Translations under genes and position numbers: made by a program
Shown here: positions 23,651 through 35,699 of the stretch, piece by piece
Numbering within the stretch: the first letter of the stretch is position 1
How the letters are laid out: every line of letters begins with the position of its first letter
The notes under the pieces: generated by a model
Database searches by the model: none
Told to the model about the DNA's origin: nothing
What the model saw: the letters and a program-made list of their open reading frames with translations, nothing else
NCBI GenBank assembly: GCA_037447655.1
Contig: JBBHKE010000295.1
Span: 26,666 to 90,665 of the forward strand
Reading direction: 5' to 3'
DNA length: 64,000 bases
DNA from: Zygnema cylindricum
Lineage: Eukaryota; Streptophyta; Zygnematophyceae; Zygnematales; Zygnemataceae

Positions 23651-23845
23651 TAAAGTTACGATTTCATTTCTTTACATACGAATGCTCTGAAATCTATACG
23701 GAGAAACTTCGCTAAAAAACAAATTAACATGACTAAGTTTCGGTTACATGCGAAAATACCCTTAGCCGCAAAATTGAAATTTAATCGTGTAATCGTTACA
23801 TTGAACTTAGACGCATAGTGAAACGAAACAATTTTAAACTGAAGT

Positions 23846-25584
23846 ATAGTACTATAAGTTTCGTACAGAAATATTATAACGCACGAAACGAAATAAACTG
23901 TTATAATAAAACGAACCATATCATTTGAAATTAAATGAAAAAAATGCACGTCGTCACTCACGACGAAATCGAGCCACACTATATACGAATCAACATCTTA
24001 CATCGACAGCGAAATGTTAGGATATTGGGCGAATCGGCGTCGGCGGAAATCGCGCCGTCAAATGTTTTGTTTGGTTCGCATCAGACCCTTAGTTATGTGT
24101 TGTTTCATTTGATACTGTAATTATGTGTCGGTTCGGTTTGGTGCGAGCGCCGAGTGGTTTTCATTTGTACGAATCGCACGCTTGTCGATTTCAAAGAAAT
24201 GTTGGTTCGCGATGTTGACACCCACAGACTACCTAAAACTTGCTGTGTTTCAGACAACACAGGTTACTCCAAAATATACAAAAGCACCTCAAACTGCACC
24301 AGTATGCAATATGTACTCGACACTATAACTTCCCAAAGTTACAGCCTCATCCACAAATGAATCCTAGAGATATGAGCTCCATAGTTTCCCAAAAACAGTT
24401 GACAGCTTATCAAACTAACCAAGTAAATCTCTCACATAATTCTACAGAAACAACAAAACAGAATGAAACTACACAACAATATATTTTCTATATCATAAAA
24501 CATTCACACAAAGTTTCATATCAAGATATCATTCAGAGTGATCACACTGACAGGTCAAAGATGCAGAAAAACAGTCTGCCGTTACTTTGAAAAACTCAGA
24601 TGATAATTATAATAAAACTAAGTCCTACAAGTTTATACTCACAAAGTTATCTATTGAGACCTAACCAATAAAATAGCTACACGTGTAACTAAGTATTGTA
24701 CTAAATACAGACAATGTACGTCAACGGTACGATTACTGTACCGGAGGTGCGTCCAAACCCTAATTATGACTCTTATCTAATTTCACTATTGCAACCCTAA
24801 AAACTAATTCACTACATACAAATTAGAGTTGTTTCAGATATTTACAAATACGAGCCGTACATGAATTGTGCAACTTGCTTAGTCAGCAATTAGTGAGTCC
24901 GTCCAAACGACTGTAAGCGTTTGTACAACTCTACTTCGAATTTGCGAATCGCCGTTAGATGTAGAGTAAATCTTAGCAGTGATTGACACGTGTCCAGTAG
25001 CTTTGTCCGAATGTGGTCCCACTTTGAATCGAGTCAGTCGACTCGATACGTATCCGTTTTTGTCGCGTGTGTCAGCATAGGTCACATAAGTCCAACCGAG
25101 TGTGGTCATGTGGAACGAAGCACCTGAGCGCGTACGGCGTGCTTCGTCACTTGTGGTCCCGCGTGAATCGTGTTCGTCGACACGATTCGAATCAACGGTC
25201 ATTACGGCAGTCCGTACCATATATTTCCTTTAAATGTGATTCAGATTATGTTCGTCCGACTAAGCAAATCCATTTGTCCGATGTACGACGCGTGTAAATG
25301 GTCGTCGGGATTTTTCCGTAAAACCTGTATAAACTTCGACTGCCGACACGTGTCCCTGCAGAAGTACAACATACTCAAGACTACTTCTGCTACTGTCATA
25401 CTATATATGGTAAGTATTACATCATGCTTCCCAAAAATATTCTAAGTCCCAAAAGTCTCCGCTCACAGCCTCATCTACTGAGGACTAAAGCTTTCAAATT
25501 ACAACACGCGAAGCGTGACGCGATATTTTCGTCTGCGGAAATATTTTATGTGTACGACAAACCGACAATATTTCCGTATGAGAC
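23846..25584. other. Loop of the large inverted repeat, no recognised gene
   Basis: Open frames at 24240-24590 and 24879-25220 carry no recognisable motif. A weak internal repeat (TGTGGTCCC..T/GTGAATCG.GT....GTCGAC) occurs at about 25011 and 25152. Confidence 0.5.
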
Positions 25585-25821
25585 TTCAGTTTCAAGAGGA
25601 TTAGTTTCACTTTGGGTCTAAGTTCAATGTAACGCTTAGACGATTAAATTTCAATTTTGCGGCTAAGTGCTCTCAGTCTCTCACCGTGGAGCTCACATAA
25701 CGAGAAAAAGTGATTGTCTGCAACACTTTTTATTTACATGTAGTTGTTGCAGTTTTGTTACCGTAAACGTTCGCCAACCGTGTGAATAACTAAATTTATT
25801 ATGACGGTCGACGTTCGGAAG

Positions 25822-26790
25822 TGTAACAGGATCTCCTACCTCTCAGAAAATCCCATTACTACAAACAATCCCAACCACACATTCCACACATTGGAAAATA
25901 CACATCCACATTGGACAACACTCACACAAGGATAAACTTTAAATTAGAAGAAGCTTCTGTCCACATAACATTAGCTTGGTCTCTTGCCCTCGTGGCTCAA
26001 CCCTTCTTATTAAAGTGTTTTCCACTACTCTCCACTCTTAATAATTTTATCTTTTAACTACTAAAACACTATTTAGTTAGTAATAGATTTCAATGCAAAA
26101 TGCCTTTTCTCCAATTTGGTATTAATCGCTCAGGACCAAGATCACCCGGAATTTCCACAAACTTTTCCCAAAGGAAAAGATGTCTACTCTCCTCTTACAC
26201 TTCACTATTTATCCATCATCGCCCTGGACTCGCCAGGCCAGAGTCAACACTCCGTTTTAACAGGCTTTTACCTGGGCCAATCATTGATCAGCAAAGACTC
26301 AGACTGACCAATGCAAAAACGTGCGAAATCTCTTACTAACTACTTAGCACTTTACTAACCAATCAAACGTTACGTTTCACTACGTAACATTTACGTGCAA
26401 AAGTGCGCGCCAAACGAAACGCGACTTCGCACAATCGTGCGTATCAAATTTCGCACGTGAAACTTCCAACGAAATTCCCTTAAGTAAAAGTGACGTTTCG
26501 TACTAAAATTTGTACAAAACGAACCACCGTGCATACTAAACGTTTCGTTAGAACTTTATGAAACGTACACACGTAATTTCGGTACTAATTTGACCCTTAA
26601 CCCGTTTCAATGATACCCACTTGTTATTAAGACCCCACGCTATCACCTAAATACACCCATCGCTATAACTTTTAAAATATAACTCCAAATAGCGTGATTC
26701 TTTCGCGGACGTCTACCAAATTTAGTACTCTATAATCATAATACCTAAATACCCCTTTATAAACAAGTTCGATCCGCTATTACTGTTACA
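25822..26790 (-). repeat. 3' LTR of family A element 1 (969 bp)
   Basis: Starts TGTAACAGGATCTCCTACC on the + strand and ends CTATTACTGTTACA. The same text, with scattered differences, fills 32941-33909 at identical length. On the minus strand it is preceded by the purine tract AAGGAGGGGATGA (26791-26803), the likely plus-strand primer. Confidence 0.95.
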
Positions 26791-26877
26791 TCATCCCCTC
26801 CTTATTTTTAACTTACCTTAGTTAAACACCTTTAATTCTCAAGACGAGACTACTATATTATTATCCCTCCAATATCT

Positions 26878-27333
26878 CTATAAAAACTCAGAATTTTTAT
26901 CCTCTAAAGTCAACTCATCCTCAGGCCTTCCTAGATAATGCACTTGCCAGAATATAGTATCACCAACCTTCAACCGTTGACCAACCCAATCTATTACCCA
27001 TTTGTGGACTTCAAGTTGTATAATTATTGAGGGATCCAATTCCAATTCTCTTTCAGTTGGTCGAAGATTCGCTGGTTTCAGTTTGCTGATGTGTATCACA
27101 GGATGAATTTTTGTTGAAGGCGGGAAGAACAATTTGGCATCAACTGACGATATCATCTCGATTACAGTAAATGGTCCAATGTACTTAGGGGCAAATTTCC
27201 CCGTAGGATCCGATTGTCCCTCAATCTTACAACTGTAATGAGTTGTAGAAAGCCAAACCTTGTCACCTGTGCGTAACACCCAATCACCCCGTTTGCGGTT
27301 AGCATTTAATTCTTGCCTCCTTTGTGCCTCCAC
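26878..27333 (-). pseudogene. Family A integrase C-terminus with chromodomain-like tail
   Basis: An open frame of 151 residues. It has the integrase GPY/F-type block (GDKVWLST, KYIGPFTVIEMIS, HPVIHISKLKP) and then VIDWVGQRL, FWQVHYLGRPEDELTLED and NSEFL. The last part aligns in style with a divergent chromodomain (strand, V.YLG, acidic segment, helix) that lacks the usual WEP. The stop falls at the end of this block, close to the purine tract and LTR. Confidence 0.8.
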
Positions 27334-27546
27334 TAATGAATCTCGGACAGTTTTCCAAATTGTTTGAACGTATTCCCAAAACTCGGTTCCAGAACCCTTA
27401 TTCTTTTAAGTGACCCCTGTTATTAAGTCCAATGCTTCTCTAGGTTGGTATCCGTATGCAACTTTAAATGGCGAGAATCCTGTTCTAGCATGTTTACATG
27501 AATTGTATGCAAATTCCATTAATGGCAGTCTAGATTCCCATGTGTT

Positions 27547-27897
27547 CTAAACTCCACTGCAAACAGTCCTAAGCATTTCCTCTAGTGTACGGTTCATCCT
27601 TTCTGTCTGTCCATCTTTATGAGGATGATAAGCCGTACTCATTTTCAATTCAGAGCCTAAATTTGGCTGTAATTGTTTCCAAAAAGCAGACGTAAATTTA
27701 GAATCTCTATCACTGACTATAGATAGACGAACTCCATGATGTCTGACCACGTTGTCAAAATATAACTTTGCAATATCTACAACTGAATGAGTGGTTTTGC
27801 AAGGGATAAAGATTGCCATTTTACTGAACCTATCGACTACGACCATGATACTGTCATTCCTTTTAGATGTAGCAGACAACCTAACAATAAAATCCAT
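27547..27897 (-). pseudogene. Family A integrase catalytic core
   Basis: The frame contains all three catalytic positions of the DD(35)E core: the Asp of MDFIV, the Asp of VSDRDSKF and the Glu within DGQTERMNRTLEE. Integrase inserts the cDNA copy into host DNA. A stop follows TVCSGV, where the second family copy (34590-35042) reads through with QNTWESKLP, so this copy is mutated. Confidence 0.9.
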
Positions 27898-28445
27898 ACT
27901 GACAGATTCCCACGGTCTTTCGGGATATCCAAAGGTTTTAAGAGACCTTTAAGTTTTTGGGTATTGGGTTTACTTTGTTGGCAAGGGACACAACTTTCCA
28001 CATGTTTTGACACCTCCTTTGCCATCCAAGGCCAAAATAATCTACTTTGCAATCGACTAAGATTTTTATCTCGACCTAGATGTCCTAAATGCTCATGAGC
28101 TTCCCGTAAAATTTGTTTTCTTAAGTCTCCCACTTCAAGAATGCATAATCTATCCCCATTTTGCAAATACAGTAAACCATCCTCTAGTCTAAAGTTTTTG
28201 ACATGTCTCTCATTCAATGGGTCAGAATTCCCTCCCGAAATGTTCTTGTAAATCACAACAAAATAAGGATCTTTATCATAACCATTTCTAACCGTATCTA
28301 AAAACAATTCATCTTGAACCATAACACTTATTTCAAAACATCTACTTAAAGGATCTGCGACTACATTTGTCTTCCCAAGAATATGTCTGACATTAAATTT
28401 GAAATATGCCAATTTCTGCATCCACCTAACCTGTCTACCAGTCAT
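27837..28445 (-). pseudogene. Family A RNase H end and integrase zinc-binding domain
   Basis: Begins in the distal RNase H/connection (GRQVRWMQKLAYF, then HILGKTNVVADPLSR) and continues into the integrase HHCC domain (REAHEHLGHLGRDKN then CVPCQQSK). It ends in the neighbouring frame of the core, so the join to 27547-27897 needs a frameshift. This copy of the RNase H tail is the second half of the 375-bp duplication. Confidence 0.85.
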
Positions 28446-28460
28446 AATCTGCGCATCACT

Positions 28461-29228
28461 TCATCTTTGTAAATAAGAGAGTGATTTATTATCACAGTGA
28501 ACTGTAAATTCTTTATTATGCAAATAACAACGCCATTTCACCGATGCATGTACAATTGCAAGTAATTTTTTTTCCTGTGCTGTATAGTTCTTTTCAGCAT
28601 TTTTAAATTTTCTGGACTCAAAAGCAATAGGATGAAAGTGTTTGCCGACTTTTTGACTTATGACTGCACCTAGACCTTTATCAGATGCATGAACCATAAC
28701 ACTTATTTCAAAACATCTACTTAAAGGATCTGCGACTACATTTGTCTTCCCAGGAATATGTCTGACATTAAATTTGAAATATGCCAATTTCTGCATCCAC
28801 CTAACCTGTCTACCAGTCATAATCTGCGCATCACTTAATCTTTGTAAATAAGAGAGTGATTTATTATCACAGTGAACTGTAAATTCTTTATTATGCAAAT
28901 AACAACGCCATTTCACTAATGCATGTACAATTGCAAGTAATTTTTTTTCCTGTGCTGTATAGTTCTTTTCAGCATCATTAAATTTTCTGGACTCAAAAGC
29001 AATAGGATGAAAGTGTTTGCCGACTTTTTGACTTATGACTGCACCTAGACCTTTATCAGATGCATCTGTAGTGATTAGAACTTCAAATTCTCCGGCACGG
29101 TCAAGATACACCAGTGTAGGGGCAAAGGTCAACTTCCCTTTTAATTCCTCGAATGCTCCATCTTGATCAGCTCCCCACACAAACGTCCTTTTCTCCCGAA
29201 GTAAATCCGTCAAAGGTGCGGCGATCAT
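28461..29228 (-). pseudogene. Family A RNase H with an internal in-frame 375-bp duplication
   Basis: The frame opens with the RT connection (PLTDLLREKRTFVW) and RNase H (ITTDASDKGLGAV, AQEKKLLAIVHAL, TVHCDNKSLSYLQR, then PLSRCFEISVMV), and then returns to ASDKGLGAV and repeats the domain. Repeat units are about 28321-28695 and 28696-29070, offset exactly 375 bp (125 codons), so reading frame is kept. The second unit has TGA where the first has TTA after SYLQR, giving a stop. Confidence 0.9.
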
Positions 29229-29371
29229 ACTTAATTCCTGATAAATTTTTTGTAATAAGTGGCCAATCCCAAAAACGATCTAACTTCTGTGACATTAGTA
29301 GGTTGTTTCCGATTTTGGATTGCTAAAATTTTGGATGGGTCTGTTTTAACACCTTCCCCACTAACTATGTG

Positions 29372-30070
29372 TCATAAAAATAATTGTTCACTTTTAAGAA
29401 AACTAGATTTTGACAATTTTCTATATAATTTTCTTTCCCTTAACCTTTCCAAAACTTTTTTTAAATGAATTATATGTTGTTCTTTAGATTCACTATAAAC
29501 TAAAATATCATCTATAAACACTTGGACAAACTCATCTATGTAATCTGAAAAGGTTTGGTTCATTAATCTTTGGTAAGTAGGCGGTGCATTCGTTAAGCCG
29601 AATGGCATCACTATCCATTCGAAATGACCCACCTTAGGCTTGAAAGCAGTTTTATCGACATCTTCAATTCTAATCGGCACCTGATTAAAGCCACTACGCA
29701 AGTCAATCAACGAAAATACTTTAGCACCTTTTAAACGATCTATCAAATCAGAAATTAAAGGTAACGGATATTTATCCATCACCGTAATCTTATTCAGACT
29801 ACGATAATCCTCACACATTCTCAACGTTCCGTCTTTCTTTTTGACGAAGAGAACGTGTGCTCCGTACGGTGATTTGCTGGGCTGAATATGTCCTTTCTCT
29901 AAGAGTTCTTTGATCTGTTTCTTTAACTCCTCCTGCTCAAAGAAACTGTGTTTATAAATTCCTGTGACAAGAGGATTACATCCAGGTTCAAGGTTAATAA
30001 CATGTTCTACATCTCGGGAAGGTGGCCTTTCGCGAGGGTAAATCACTTGGGAAAACATCTTGAAATTCAA
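29372..30070 (-). pseudogene. Family A reverse transcriptase
   Basis: Contains the RT signature blocks in order: [71 protein letters not shown] and the catalytic [10 protein letters not shown] (the F-x-D-D form of YxDD). Thumb residues follow. It copies the element RNA to DNA. The frame stops after KSEQLFL, so the polyprotein is broken. Confidence 0.93.
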
Positions 30071-30899
30071 AAATCAAATCCTTAACAGCAACATCAGATG
30101 TATTAATGTCAGTTACAAAATCAGATTTTAGATTTTCGAAAGTTTTAGTGGTATCTGATTTAGTGATGACATCAATGTTTATGTTTTCTCCCCCTCTTTC
30201 ATCAGTAACTGCCTCAGTTACTAATAACAAGAAATGATGATTTGTTTTATCTTTTAAGTGTTTTTTAAATTGTTTAGCAGATATCAAACCTTCCACTCCC
30301 AATCTGGTTATGTTATTTATATGATTCCTATGCAATTTCTTAGGAGATAATGCTTGCAAAACCTTCCAACCGTTTTCAGACCTCACTTTCAAGGTGTTAA
30401 TTTCCCAATTAATTTGAGGATAGTGTTCAGTTAACCAAGCCTTTCCCAAAATTAGTTCTTCACTTCCCAAATTCATTATTTCACACACAACTTTCATTTT
30501 ATGACCCTGGATATCAACTTCTATCGTGTCAGTTTGTAAGTCTAATGTGGACTTATTACCATTTGCCACTTGAACATGTAAAGGCTTTTCCTTTATGACA
30601 GTAGGAATTTTATTTTCCTCTATAAACTTATATGAAATAAAATTATGTGTGGCACCTGAATCAACCATTACTCTCAACGGTTTTCTTTCCACTAATGACT
30701 CGAATCTAATCAAACTGTGTCTGGTGTCATCATTACTTAATTGTCCTAACAAAGGTTTGTTGTTGAGAATTTCATCAGAAGGATTCCTTAAACTATACAG
30801 TGTAGTGAGAATCATAATAAATTCAGCTATCCTAACTTTTCCATTCATTAATTTGCCCTCCAAAGTTAACTCTTTAAATTCTGGATCCGGTTGACTCAA
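29994..30899 (-). pseudogene. Family A aspartic protease region
   Basis: Retropepsin signature VMVDSGATHNFI followed by a strand-rich domain with ILGKAWLTEHYPQINW, typical of Ty3/gypsy proteases. The C-terminal part ([16 protein letters not shown]) is the conserved linker into RT. The last codons overlap the RT frame, showing a frameshift between protease and RT. Confidence 0.88.
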
Positions 30900-30909
30900 C
30901 TGAGGACTT

Positions 30910-31728
30910 TCAGTTAGTCTTTTCCGTTTCCCACCTCCTAGCTAGGTATAATGCAATATCCTCTTGGAGACCTTCATTTACATCGACTAATTTGAGAGAA
31001 CCTTTATCTGTACAGTCTTTAGCGTAATGATCTGGACCTCCGTATTTGAAACAAGTGACTTTTTTTTTGGGTTTTATACAATCCCTACTAAAATGTCCCT
31101 CCTCTCCACATTTATAACAGTTAATCTTTTTCAGTTGTGCACACTCAAATGCTCTATGACCCTTTCTCTGACAAATAGTGCATGTGGGGATGGTAAGGTT
31201 AGGCTTCTGGGCATTAATGCTTGGTTTAGGACTTTTAATGTACCCTCCTCTATTGTTAAATTTATTTCCTGCATTAACACTATGTCCACCCCTTTGATTT
31301 CCCCTAAAGATATTTTGCCTATTCACCAGACCAGCATTCAGACCCTCTTCCACAAATTCCTCCTCATCCCACTCTAATACTTCATTCAAATTACCCCTGA
31401 GTGATCGAGTTTCCCGATTATACCCCAACTGATCCTCTAATTCCAATGACTTATCTTGTAATTCCTTCAAATTATTAAATTTTTGATGTTTTGGTTCTGA
31501 TTTCAATATAGGATTCAAATAGTTCAAGAAATGCAATTTAGCCATTTCATCAGTCAAACCTATGACATGAATACTAGATGAGTCAAATTCCACAATATAA
31601 TCCATCACGGATCCAGTCTGCTTACAATTCAGCCACTTTTCTTCCATTCTGGATTTAAAAGTGACAGACAAGAAATGCGATTTGATCGCGATTTTAAAAG
31701 TTTCCCAATCAGCATTATCACGAATCAA
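30910..31728 (-). pseudogene. Family A Gag with three zinc knuckles
   Basis: A retrotransposon Gag domain (WLNCKQTGSVMDYIVEFD, MAKLHFLNYLNP) is followed by CTICQRKGHRAFEC, CYKCGEEGHFSRDC and CFKYGGPDHYAKDC. The third knuckle has Tyr in place of the second Cys. Gag packages the RNA. The N-terminal part is in another frame (31923-32222). Confidence 0.9.
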
Positions 31729-31922
31729 TTTAGACCTTCTCTGGGTATAATACCAAATCTAAGAATCGCCTTTCAAGCAGTTAACAGCAAAAGAAGTGTA
31801 ATCATCACGATCACAATTTCTAGACTCCAAATAATATTCTATATAAAAAATCCAAGCATCCAACTCCTCAATCCTCTTACCATCAAACGATGGTGCCTCA
31901 CTAATAGACAATTTCAGATCCC

Positions 31923-32222
31923 TTATCTTCTTAGGTCTATCATGATCATCCTCCCTAAAACTGGCATTCCTTTTATACTCTCACCCTTTTGGTCATTCAT
32001 ATCATTCTTGGTCTGAATTAAGTTAATAAGTTCATCTAATTTCTCATTTGAAACATTTCCATTTTCTTTAACAACTTTTAATTCACTTTTCAATTCGGAA
32101 ATGGTTTCATCCACAGCGGCAGCATGATTATTAAATCTTTTGACCAATTTCACTGTCATTTTATTCAACACATTCAACGCATTCTCCATTTCACGTTTCC
32201 ATGCAGAATTTGCCATTATCAC
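31923..32222 (-). pseudogene. Family A Gag N-terminus
   Basis: Begins MIMANSAWKREMENAL and continues as a predicted coiled coil (VDETISELKSELKVVKENG). The start lies 718 bp inside the 5' LTR. It is separated from the Gag core by a frame change and a stop near 31760. Confidence 0.75.
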
Positions 32223-32940
32223 ACAATGAAATCAAGCAAAAGATAGATAGAGTATAATTTCCTAATGAAATTTGATGCAGATTTGAAGTCCTCAAATTGT
32301 TTCAATCCAAGACTTCTTCTCCTTAACAAATTCTTTAAAAGGATCAAGATCTGAGAAATTAAAAAGACATTGACAGTAAATTAGTACAAATTCAAATTTT
32401 CAATTTCCCAACATTGAAACAGAAGGTAAGAATTTCCCCATAAATTTTGCAACAGCAAAATTGAAATCAATCAAAAGTAACAATTTAGGGTTTGAAAAGT
32501 TTTGAGTCATTTCTAGACTCCTTTGCTCTTGAAGAAGTAAAGTACTCCACTTTCCTTCTCCTCCATTAGCAAATTTCCACTTCCCACTAGATCAGGATCT
32601 TTTACTCTCTAATCCTCACATCCTCACCCTTCATTGCTTTAGGCCCTCCCTCTAGACATGAATCATTGCTAAGAGAAGGCAAGTTTGTTTGGCCTCTAGG
32701 TAATTGGAGTGAGCTTCAGCGGTGGCTACACTGCCCACCCAGCCTTAGTCCTTAGGACCTAAGCAGGCCCCACATCTAACCAGCGGCCGTTGGCAGTGTG
32801 GTCACTTAGTTTCCCTCCAATCCCCTACCACTCACATTGTGGTTCCACCAACCCGTGTCAGAGCACCCTTACCGGTCACGGCAGTCGATTTTCGGGTGAG
32901 CAAGCTTCTCTTTGGCTTTTAACCAAGCTCCGATACCATA
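32223..32940 (-). promoter_or_regulatory. Family A 5' leader with primer-binding site
   Basis: Untranslated leader between LTR and Gag. On the minus strand TGGTATCGGAGCTTGG (32938-32923) lies two bases from the LTR end (TGTTACA). It differs by one base from the common plant initiator-Met-tRNA primer site TGGTATCAGAGC over the first 12 bases. Confidence 0.85.
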
Positions 32941-33909
32941 TGTAACAGGATCTCCTACCTCTCACAAAATCCCATTACTACAAACAATCCCAACCACACA
33001 TTCCACACATTGGAAAATACACATCCACATTGGACAACACTCACACAAGGATAAACTTTAAATTAGAAGAAGCTTCTGTCCACATAACATTAGCTTGGTC
33101 TCTTGCCCTCGTGGCTCAACCCTTCTTATTAAAGTGTTTTCCACTACTCTCCACTCTTAATAATTTTATCTCTTAACTACTAAAACACTATTTAGTTAGT
33201 AAGAGATTTTAATGCAAAATGCCATTTCTACAATTTGGTATTAATCGCTCAGGACCAAGATCACTCGGAATTTCCACAAACTTTTCCCAAAGGAAAAGAT
33301 GTATACTCTCCTCTTACACTTCAGTATTTATCGATCATCACCCTGGACTCGCCAGGCCAGAGTCAACGCTCTGTTTTAACAGGCTTTTACCTTGGCCAAT
33401 CATTGATCAGCAAAGACTCAGACTGACCAATGCAAAAACGTGCGAAATCTCTTACTAACTACTTCGCACTTTACTAACCAATCAAACGTTACGTTTCACT
33501 ACGTAACATTTACGTGCAAAAGTGCGCGCCAAACGAAAAAAGACTTCGCACGATCGTGCGTAACAAATTTCGCACGCGAAACTTCTTACGAAATTCCCTT
33601 AAGTGAAAGTGACGTTTCGTACTAAAACTCGTACGAAACGAAGCACCGTGCATACTAAACGTTTCATTAGAACTTTATGAAAAGTACGTGCGTAATTTCG
33701 GTACTAGTTTGACCCTTAACCCGTTTCAATGATACCCTCTTGTTATTTAGACCCCACGCTGTCACCTAAATACACCTATCGCTATAACTTTTAAAATATA
33801 ACTCCAAATAGCGTGATTCTTTCGCGTACGTCTACCAAATTTAGTACTTTATAATCATAACACCTAAATACCCCTATATAAAAAAGTTCGATCCACTATT
33901 AGTGTTACA
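32941..33909 (-). repeat. Shared middle LTR of family A (969 bp)
   Basis: 5' LTR for element 1 (a primer site abuts its left side) and also 3' LTR for element 2 (a purine-rich tract, minus-strand AAGGAGGGGATAA, abuts its right side at 33910 onward). Same 969-bp length and ends as 25822-26790. It should contain the promoter and poly(A) site. Confidence 0.93.
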
Positions 33910-35171
33910 TTATCCCCTCCTTATTTTTAACTGACCTGAGTTAAAACACCTTTAATTCTCAAGACGGGACTTCTATATTATCATCCCTCCAATACCTCTG
34001 TAAGAACTCAGAATTTTTATCCTCTAAAGTCAACTCATCGTCAGGCCTTCCTAGATAATGCACTTGCCAGAATATAGTGTCCCCGACCTTGAACCGTTGA
34101 CCAACCCAATCTATTACCCATCTGTGGACTTCAGGTTCTATAATTATTTAGGGATCCAATTCCAATTCTCCTTCAGTTGGTCGAAGTTTTGCTGGTTTCA
34201 ATTGGCTGATGTGTATCACTGGATGAATCTTTGTTGAAGGCGGAAAGTCCAATTTTTGTTGAAGGCGGAAAGTCTAATTTGGCAGCAACTGATGATATCA
34301 TCTCGATAACAGTAAATGGTCCAATGTACTTAGAAGCAAATTTCCCCGTAGGATCCGATTGTCCCTCAATCTTGCAACTGTAATGAGTTGTAGAAAGCCA
34401 AACCTTGTCACCTGTGCGTAACACCCAATCACCCCGTTTCCGGTTAGCATTTATTTCTTGCCTCCTTTGTGCCTCCACTAATGCATCCCGGACAGTTTTC
34501 CAAACTTTTTGAACGTATTCCCAAAACTCTGTTCCATAACCTTTATCCTCTTGAGTGACCCTTGTTATTAAATCCAATGCTTCTCTAGGTTAGTATCTGT
34601 ATGCAACTTTAAATGGTGAGAATCTTGTACTAGCATGTTTACATGAATTGAATGCAAATTCCATTAATGGCAGTTTAGATTCCCATGTGTTCTGAACTCC
34701 ACTGCAAACAGTCCTAAGCATTTCCTCTAGTGTATGGTTCATCCTTTCTGTTTGTCCATCTGTCCGAGGATGATAAACGGTACTCATTTTCAATTCAGAG
34801 CCTAAATTTTGCTGTAATTCTTTCCAAAAAGCAGACGTAAATTTAGAATCTCTATCACTGACTATAGATAGAGGGACTCCATGATGTCTGACCACGTTGT
34901 CAAAATATAACTTTGCAATATCTACAACTGAATGAGTGGTTTTGCAAGGGATAAAAATTGCCATTTTACTGAACCTATCAACTACGACCATGATACTATC
35001 ATTCCTTTTAGATGTAGCAGACAACCTGAAAATAAAATCCATACTGACAGATTCCCACGGTCTTTCGAAATATCCAAAGGTTTTAAGAGACCTTTAGGTT
35101 TTTGGGTACTAAGTTTACTCTGTTGGCAAAGAACACAACTTTCCACATGTTTTGACACCTCCTTTGCCATC
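33910..35171 (-). pseudogene. Family A element 2: integrase remnant, cut by family B
   Basis: Parallel to 26791-28040: integrase C-terminus (34173-34577), complete core (34590-35042: MDFIFRLS, SDRDSKF, DGQTERMNHTLEE) and the edge of the zinc domain (AKEVSKHVESCVLCQQSK). A duplicated TTTTTGTTGAAGGCGGAAAG segment at about 34230-34270 disrupts the C-terminus. It stops exactly where the family B LTR begins (35172), and the rest of the element is not found on the far side of B within the window. Confidence 0.9.
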
Positions 35172-35653
35172 TGTAAAAGAGGCAACAATAAACCACAACA
35201 CGTCACAATGCACAGCGGAAAACACCAAGGATCTTCCCGTAGCAACAGTAGGAGCATGGTACTAACGGACAAGGTTGCGCTTTATTACTTAGAAAAGAGT
35301 ATAATGTTGCGCTGGCTGCGTAGGTCTACTTGAGGTTCTCTATTCACAAGCCCACCTAAATATTTAAACTATCTAACTGCTACTCATCTTAGTACTGTAC
35401 AGCTGTACACGTGGACCTTCACGGTCAACCGAGATCTATCTAAAACTTCCTTCTAGAACTATACAGCTCCATCTACATTCTGCGGCGTTGCTATGCTGCG
35501 CTGCTATGTTGCGACGCTACCAATTTGCTACGTCGCTAAGTTGCTATGGTGCTACGCTGCGCTGCTCTGGAATCGCAGCTGCGCTGCTCTGGAATCGCAA
35601 CTATAGCAGTCTAGCCTTAGCCACTAAGTACCCGAATCCTGTAACCCTATTAC
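35172..35653 (-). repeat. Family B 3' LTR, about 482 bp
   Basis: Starts TGTAAAAGAGGCAAC and ends GTAACCCTATTAC on the + strand, as at 49247-49728. The U3 side carries GC-rich near-repeats of GCTGCGCTGCT(A/C)TG. It abuts the truncated integrase of family A at 35171. Confidence 0.92.
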
Positions 35654-35699
35654 TATGCCTCCCACTAAGGATTCAGCGTCCCGCTGAACCTTGAATTAC

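Larger units (their letters stand above)
22655..25821. mobile_element. Large imperfect inverted repeat, probable DNA-transposon remnant
   Basis: 22655-22795 matches the reverse complement of 25672-25816 over about 145 bp with few differences (shared CGAACGTCGACCGTCAT, GTGTTGCAGACAATCACTTT and GTGAGCTCCACGGTGAGAGA). A second inverted pair is 23756-23845 and about 25585-25680 (CTTAGCCGCAAAATTGAAAT, AATCGT, GTTACATTGAACTTAGAC). Arm A therefore carries about 960 bp of extra sequence. No transposase was seen in the loop. Long terminal inverted repeats would suit a Mutator-like or foldback element. The right arm is cut at 25822 by the LTR of family A. Confidence 0.6.
25822..33909 (-). mobile_element. 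Ty3/gypsy LTR retrotransposon, family A, element 1
   Basis: Two 969-bp LTRs (25822-26790 and 32941-33909) bracket a minus-strand internal region with gag, protease, reverse transcriptase, RNase H and integrase, the Ty3/gypsy order. LTRs run TGTAACA...TGTTACA. A primer-binding site lies next to the 5' LTR and a purine tract next to the 3' LTR. Coding frames are interrupted by stops and shifts, so the copy is not autonomous. It is inserted in the right arm of the inverted repeat ending at 25821. The middle LTR also borders a second internal region at 33910-35171. Confidence 0.93.
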
